Below are positions 60,161 to 64,000 of a stretch of 64,000 bases of DNA, one piece after another. The stretch comes from Aculops lycopersici (Eukaryota > Arthropoda > Arachnida > Trombidiformes > Eriophyidae), in the NCBI GenBank assembly GCA_015350385.1, contig WNKI01000003.1, positions 1,645,730 through 1,709,729 of the forward strand. The letters are read 5' to 3'. The notes beneath the pieces are model-generated. The model saw only the letters and a list, made by a program, of their open reading frames with translations. It had not been told where the DNA came from and made no database searches. How positions within the stretch are numbered: the stretch's first letter is position 1; each line of letters begins with the position of its first letter. Both the position numbers and the translations under genes were made by a program.

Positions 60161-60840
60161 TGTTGTCTTTTATAGAATTAATGCTTATAATTGTATTTCT
60201 TGACTTGAATCCTGTATGTTACTAACCAGATAATTATAACAATGATAGATGTATGTATATTTTGTTTGTGGAGAGGGCGATTCTATTAGTAGGCCGAAGC
60301 TCGGACTCTCCTTGGATCGATCAAAACAAAAGACTCCCCGTGAGAATTTTCATTATAAATCACCGTGTGTCTTTCCAGTTTTGTGTTCTAAATCAATAAT
60401 CGATCAGGCAGACATGTCAAAGAAATTTAATTATGATTGAATATTGGTCTCGCCAACAACCCAAAGTTCTGATTAATCTCGCCTTCAGGCTCAGCTGCCA
60501 TCAGTATAGAACACAGCTGTATCATTGGTTGAAAAACGCCAGGCCTTCAGAATCAGACCCACTAACAACAATCTGCTACAGTCAGATACAAAAGTAAGGA
60601 TAGAGCTGCGTGCGAGTTCGAAAGCTCGCTTATTACTCTAGTCGGTAGCGGAAGATTTGCGCCAATTTGAATTTGAGTCGCGGCCGGCGGCGGCGGCGCT
60701 GTATGCTTTCTCTAGTCAACAATAAAGTTGCACAGCTGTTGATTTTCTACGGGACTCCAAGGAAATGCTGATATTCAACCCATTTTCACGTCAAGCATCC
60801 ATCACTTTTTATCATATCATAATCTCATCATATTAGTCAG
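60161..60840. other. Divergent promoter region, RTCB/SPRTN
   Basis: 680 bases with a GGC-repeat patch near 60680-60700; short frames only. Confidence 0.4.
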
Positions 60841-61632
60841 ATGGATTACGACATTGTTTCCGAGGACTTGGAGTTACTAGATCCGAACCCCGATATATGG
60901 GAACTATTCAAGCAATTCGATTCTCAATTCTTCGAAGATACTCTTACAAGGAATTGTGTAGAGTTATCCTGGTCGCCCCGGATGACTCAAACAGCTGGAC
61001 TCTGTGCCTGGAGCCCAAGGACAAAGTTTTGCAGTATCCGTTTATCCTTACCCCTACTTCAACTTAGATCTCGTCGAGATTTGATCGAAACTCTATTACA
61101 TGAGATGATCCACGGTTTCCTATTTGTCACCCATCAAGATGATAACCACGAATCTCACGGCGATAAATTTCACTTCCACATGTACAGAATCAATCAGATG
61201 ACCGGTACTAAGATTAGCGTTTATCATACATTCCACAATGAAGTGAGAAATTACCAAAATCACATCTGGAAGTGTGACGGTCCTTGCCAAAACCGGCGAC
61301 CATTCTTTGGGTTAGTGAAGAGGGCCATGAATCGGAAGCCGGGGCCGAATGATACATGGTGGAAGCAGCATCAGGAAACTTGTGGTGGAACGTTCAACAA
61401 GATTGCCGAGCCAGATCCAAAGAACAAACCAAAAGCTTTAGCCCAACCCTCAACCTCGTCCACAAGCAGAAAGAGGCCTGCATCTAGCTCAACTCAGAAG
61501 AGTGTTGATACCCAGGGACCAAGTAGTGCCAAAAGAGTACCGCCGGCCAGCCAGCCAGTCTGTGATCCAACCCAAAAGAAGATTTCAGATTACTGGTCTC
61601 AGATCGGTCCAGGTCGGCGACTGTGTGATTAA
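60841..61632 (+). CDS. SPRTN: DNA-dependent metalloprotease SPRTN, short form
   Basis: Degrades proteins crosslinked to DNA at replication forks. SprT domain 15-185: zinc site HEMIH at 87-91 and third ligand His106, catalytic Glu88; then a Cys/His zinc-binding part (CDGPC, ETCGGTF). Low-complexity Ser/Thr/Lys linker about 190-235. A PCNA-binding PIP box QKKISDYW lies at 245-252. The protein ends 11 residues later, 263 in all; human has 489 with a ubiquitin-binding UBZ at the end. That UBZ is missing here. A poly-A AATAAA is at 61646-61651, 14 nt past the stop. Confidence 0.92.
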   Translation: MDYDIVSEDLELLDPNPDIWELFKQFDSQFFEDTLTRNCVELSWSPRMTQTAGLCAWSPRTKFCSIRLSLPLLQLRSRRDLIETLLHEMIHGFLFVTHQDDNHESHGDKFHFHMYRINQMTGTKISVYHTFHNEVRNYQNHIWKCDGPCQNRRPFFGLVKRAMNRKPGPNDTWWKQHQETCGGTFNKIAEPDPKNKPKALAQPSTSSTSRKRPASSSTQKSVDTQGPSSAKRVPPASQPVCDPTQKKISDYWSQIGPGRRLCD

Positions 61633-63357
61633 AGATTGCTCAGGCAATAAATTTTTCTCGTTTTACCTCATGTTTCATCTCACCCCTCTACCTGTTGCTC
61701 TATCTTTTTCTTTTGGACTCGGAAAAATCAATCTACCTGCCCCAAGGAACTGCAGCGAGGGGACTTCTGATTAACTCATCATAATTATAACAAGAATATT
61801 GTAACCAAAAATTGTCTAGTCAAGTATCCAAAAGGGAAGAAACTGTAGCAAATTGATGACTCCGGAGGCTCTGAGCAAACTTTTAATGCAATTCACTAGA
61901 TTGGTGGATCTGCTAGAGTTGTTTTGGTTGGCTTGCAGTGTTATCTGATGAGGAAAAGGCTGCCAACAAGCAACTTGTATCTGTTTCTCAAGTCGCGGAA
62001 GAGAGACACTAACCGGGAAGCGAGTTTGTACTGCCACTTCCCTCCAGCTAAGCTTCTTCTCGAATCTGGCTACTTGATTTACTCTTCCAAAATCTAAACT
62101 AGCAGATGACGCAAAATCAAAAAGCATACAGATATTGAACTAAGCGGGGAGCATCAAGGGGCATTCGACAACTTGTTTTAGTTGTATCCATGTAAAGGTA
62201 GCAACAGATAGTTTGGTTCATGAGCATTGAACAAATCTCGTTGCTGTAGCCCTCGAGGTTCAAATTTAAAAATAAGTCTCTCCTACTGTAAGTGACGATC
62301 GCATCAAGTTGAAATCTGGCTGAAATTCTAGTGAAGGATATATAAGCAAAGCCAACAGGTTAAACCAAAAGCCTCAGAGTGCAGAGAGACAAGAAAATTA
62401 CTATCTGATGGCAAAGTATCCATTCCTCTGCTAGTATTCTTAGAGGCAAGAAGAGTAATAATTCAAAAGCCAACAGCATCAAAGTGCAACAGAAAAACCT
62501 TTCACCTGATCGCAACTAGTGGTGGCTGTGGTGGTGGTGGCGACAACAGTTGTGACTCCATTTAGTAGATCCACTGAACAAACTAACTAACGGTTTTGGT
62601 CAATGTCCCGAAGTTATCTAACCGAGGCAAGTTGCCGTTGCAATTCACCGTTATTCCTGCACCACTAAGCTAGTACTAAAGCTGTAACCAGCAACCTGTT
62701 GGTTTTCATTTCACTGCTTCTATGACTGCTACTCTTCCATGAACACACAGACACAAAGCCATCAGGTGTCTTACGGTCTTAGTCCTTGCCTTGTTGTGCT
62801 GTCCTTACTCGACTGACACCTGCCTTTGCTTTTGCTACTACTGTCGTTGTTGTCATTTCAACTTAGGCGAGTGATATCTCCTCTTGCTCAGGTGAGTTGC
62901 TTCTCTTATTTCGGTGGCCTACGAAGAACTAACTGTTTGGAGGGATCCTGAGGGAAAGAGTAAAACTTGTTTTCTCTCTTTACCTTTCCATCAAATCCAG
63001 CAAACTTTACGGAGCGGAACTTTGCGTCGCCTTCGCCGCCACCACCACTACCCTGCTCTTGGCGACGGTGAGTTATTTGTTTAGCCTTATTTTACGGCAC
63101 TTTGCGCCGGTGAGAACCGAATTTCATTAGTCATCCATATATGCCTTTTCCCCTTCGTCTAGTTCCTACACTTAGATCCAGAATCGGAACGGACAAACTC
63201 GTACAGATCAGTGCCACGATGTGAACGAAAGTTTTCTATCAATCAGAAATCCTGCAAGTTATCGAAACAAGTATATACATGAGTTTGATATATATACATA
63301 TATATCAAACTGATTTGCAGTTAGTTCAAATTTGTGTAGTGTAGAATCAGAATCAAT
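61633..63357. other. Region with candidate leader exons of the right-end gene
   Basis: Splice-like sites spaced as in the other introns here: donor CAG|GTGAGT at 62892; exon 63001-63067 between tttccatcaaatccag and GTGAGT; acceptor cccttcgtctag ending 63162. The introns would be 109 and 95 nt. The exons would be mainly 5' UTR, although 63001-63067 is also open. A 30-base palindrome lies at 63282-63311. The 62000-62860 stretch shows nothing else. Confidence 0.4.
63282..63311. repeat. 14-bp perfect inverted repeat
   Basis: AGTTTGATATATAT and its exact complement around two bases, about 47 nt before the last gene's ATG. Could extrude a cruciform or form a leader hairpin. Confidence 0.6.
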
Positions 63358-64000
63358 ATGACAGACCTAACATTAGAGAAATCGCACAACCACTGTCCAC
63401 CTGTCGAAATGGCAAAGCGTCGTTTGCCGCCGCGCTGCAAGCGGAAGATGAGATTCATGATCAGTGTGAAACTCCATGATTACATCAGTATCATTGTTGT
63501 CTCTAGTCTTTCATTGATTCATCTAGCACAAGCAAATATTCTCTATCATATGACCCCTGATCAGCAGATGGAGGTAAATCTCAAGAGATTTGTAACAAAT
63601 CAGCAACACCAACAGCAACAGCATTTAAATCGACACCATGACCAAGAAAACCAAGACAACCAAAGCACTCAGCAAATGCCATATAGCCAGCAACTAAACG
63701 AGCAACTCCAAAGGGAGGATAACTTGAACCAGCTATTATTAGAAACTACAAATCGAGAGCAACGAGATGCCCTAGTGCAGCCAAGATTCGAGACTCGTCT
63801 TCGCTCTCATCGGCGGCGCCACTTGACCAGCGCCCCGATGGATGATTCTTTAATTATTTTACCTGGCAAAGCTACGCTAGAGAACCATCGAAGTGACCAG
63901 CTCGATGAGTCCATAATGACGATGCCGTTTGATCATCAGCAACTTTCATTTATCAACGAGTTCGGCATGAGTCCCTCGAATTTAAGGTCAATGAGGCAAG
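63358..64000 (+). CDS. Start of a secreted or membrane-anchored Gln-rich protein, cut by window
   Basis: Open from ATG to the window edge (214 codons plus one base). The N-terminal region is basic (KRRLPPRCKRKMR), then a hydrophobic stretch at about 43-58 (residues SIIVVSSLSLIHLA), so a late signal peptide or a type II anchor; a shorter signal starting at Met31 or Met34 is possible. After that, Gln, His and Asn-rich sequence, then Arg-rich RSHRRRHLTSAP, a likely prohormone-convertase site, and acidic patches. I do not recognise it; a peptide precursor or matrix protein is conceivable. Confidence 0.55.
   Translation, partial: MTDLTLEKSHNHCPPVEMAKRRLPPRCKRKMRFMISVKLHDYISIIVVSSLSLIHLAQANILYHMTPDQQMEVNLKRFVTNQQHQQQQHLNRHHDQENQDNQSTQQMPYSQQLNEQLQREDNLNQLLLETTNREQRDALVQPRFETRLRSHRRRHLTSAPMDDSLIILPGKATLENHRSDQLDESIMTMPFDHQQLSFINEFGMSPSNLRSMRQ

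Noticed and set aside
1..64000. CRISPR arrays, prokaryotic operons, rRNA or viral inserts
   Set aside because: Spliceosomal introns, poly-A signals and animal genes throughout; no spaced direct repeats or viral genes seen.

Overview
The window is animal nuclear DNA, and the gene set points to an arthropod. It holds a myoinhibitory/sex-peptide-receptor-like GPCR, a class IX myosin, a paired-type homeobox gene, I29/papain cysteine proteases, MEK, syntaxin 1, VPS45, SMC2, RTCB and SPRTN. Most long conserved genes (SMC2, Myo9, PGAP1, VPS45, RTCB, MEK) are single uninterrupted ORFs. Neighbours often lie 60-220 bp apart. The few introns I can define are mostly about 100-440 nt. Such an intron-poor, compact genome with expanded cysteine proteases fits an acariform mite, perhaps a gall or rust mite. 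That placement is inference; nothing in the window proves the species.

Layout. 1-8 kb: a truncated GPCR with a very long cytoplasmic tail, a secreted Gln/Glu/Pro-rich protein and a homeobox gene. 8.8-13 kb: a compact myosin IX. 13-19 kb: a gene-poor stretch, unusual here, with one orphan exon candidate. 19.2-25.5 kb: a three-exon alkaline phosphatase with a 20-nt microexon, then a TATA/Inr promoter driving a two-exon secreted Tyr/Ser/Pro/His-rich protein. 26.6-28.4 kb: NIPSNAP (three exons) and ERH tail to tail. 28.6-30.8 kb: a GC-rich minisatellite island, then an apparently intact Tc1/mariner-type transposon with DD36E spacing and identical terminal repeats.

30.8-42.9 kb: MPV17-like, PGAP1, then a direct tandem duplication. 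The duplicated unit is an unidentified gene fragment, a cysteine protease and the 3' part of a TRUB2-like gene. It left two full proteases, one whole and one truncated TRUB2-like copy, and two remnants of the unidentified gene. 43-49 kb: MsrB, PMM2, NME6, syntaxin 1 and a low-complexity Ser/Thr/Asn-rich protein. 49.7-61.6 kb: SMC2, VPS45, NOL9/Grc3, MEK, RTCB and SPRTN, packed in convergent and divergent pairs. The right end carries a spliced leader region and the start of a secreted Gln-rich protein that leaves the window.

Most genes are unrelated housekeeping or signalling genes, so I see no operon-like pathway. The least ordinary items are the GPCR without its DRY arginine, the alkaline phosphatase microexon that holds two zinc ligands, the transposon, the proteases with about 235 extra residues between prodomain and catalytic domain, and the TRUB2-like protein with proline in place of the catalytic aspartate.
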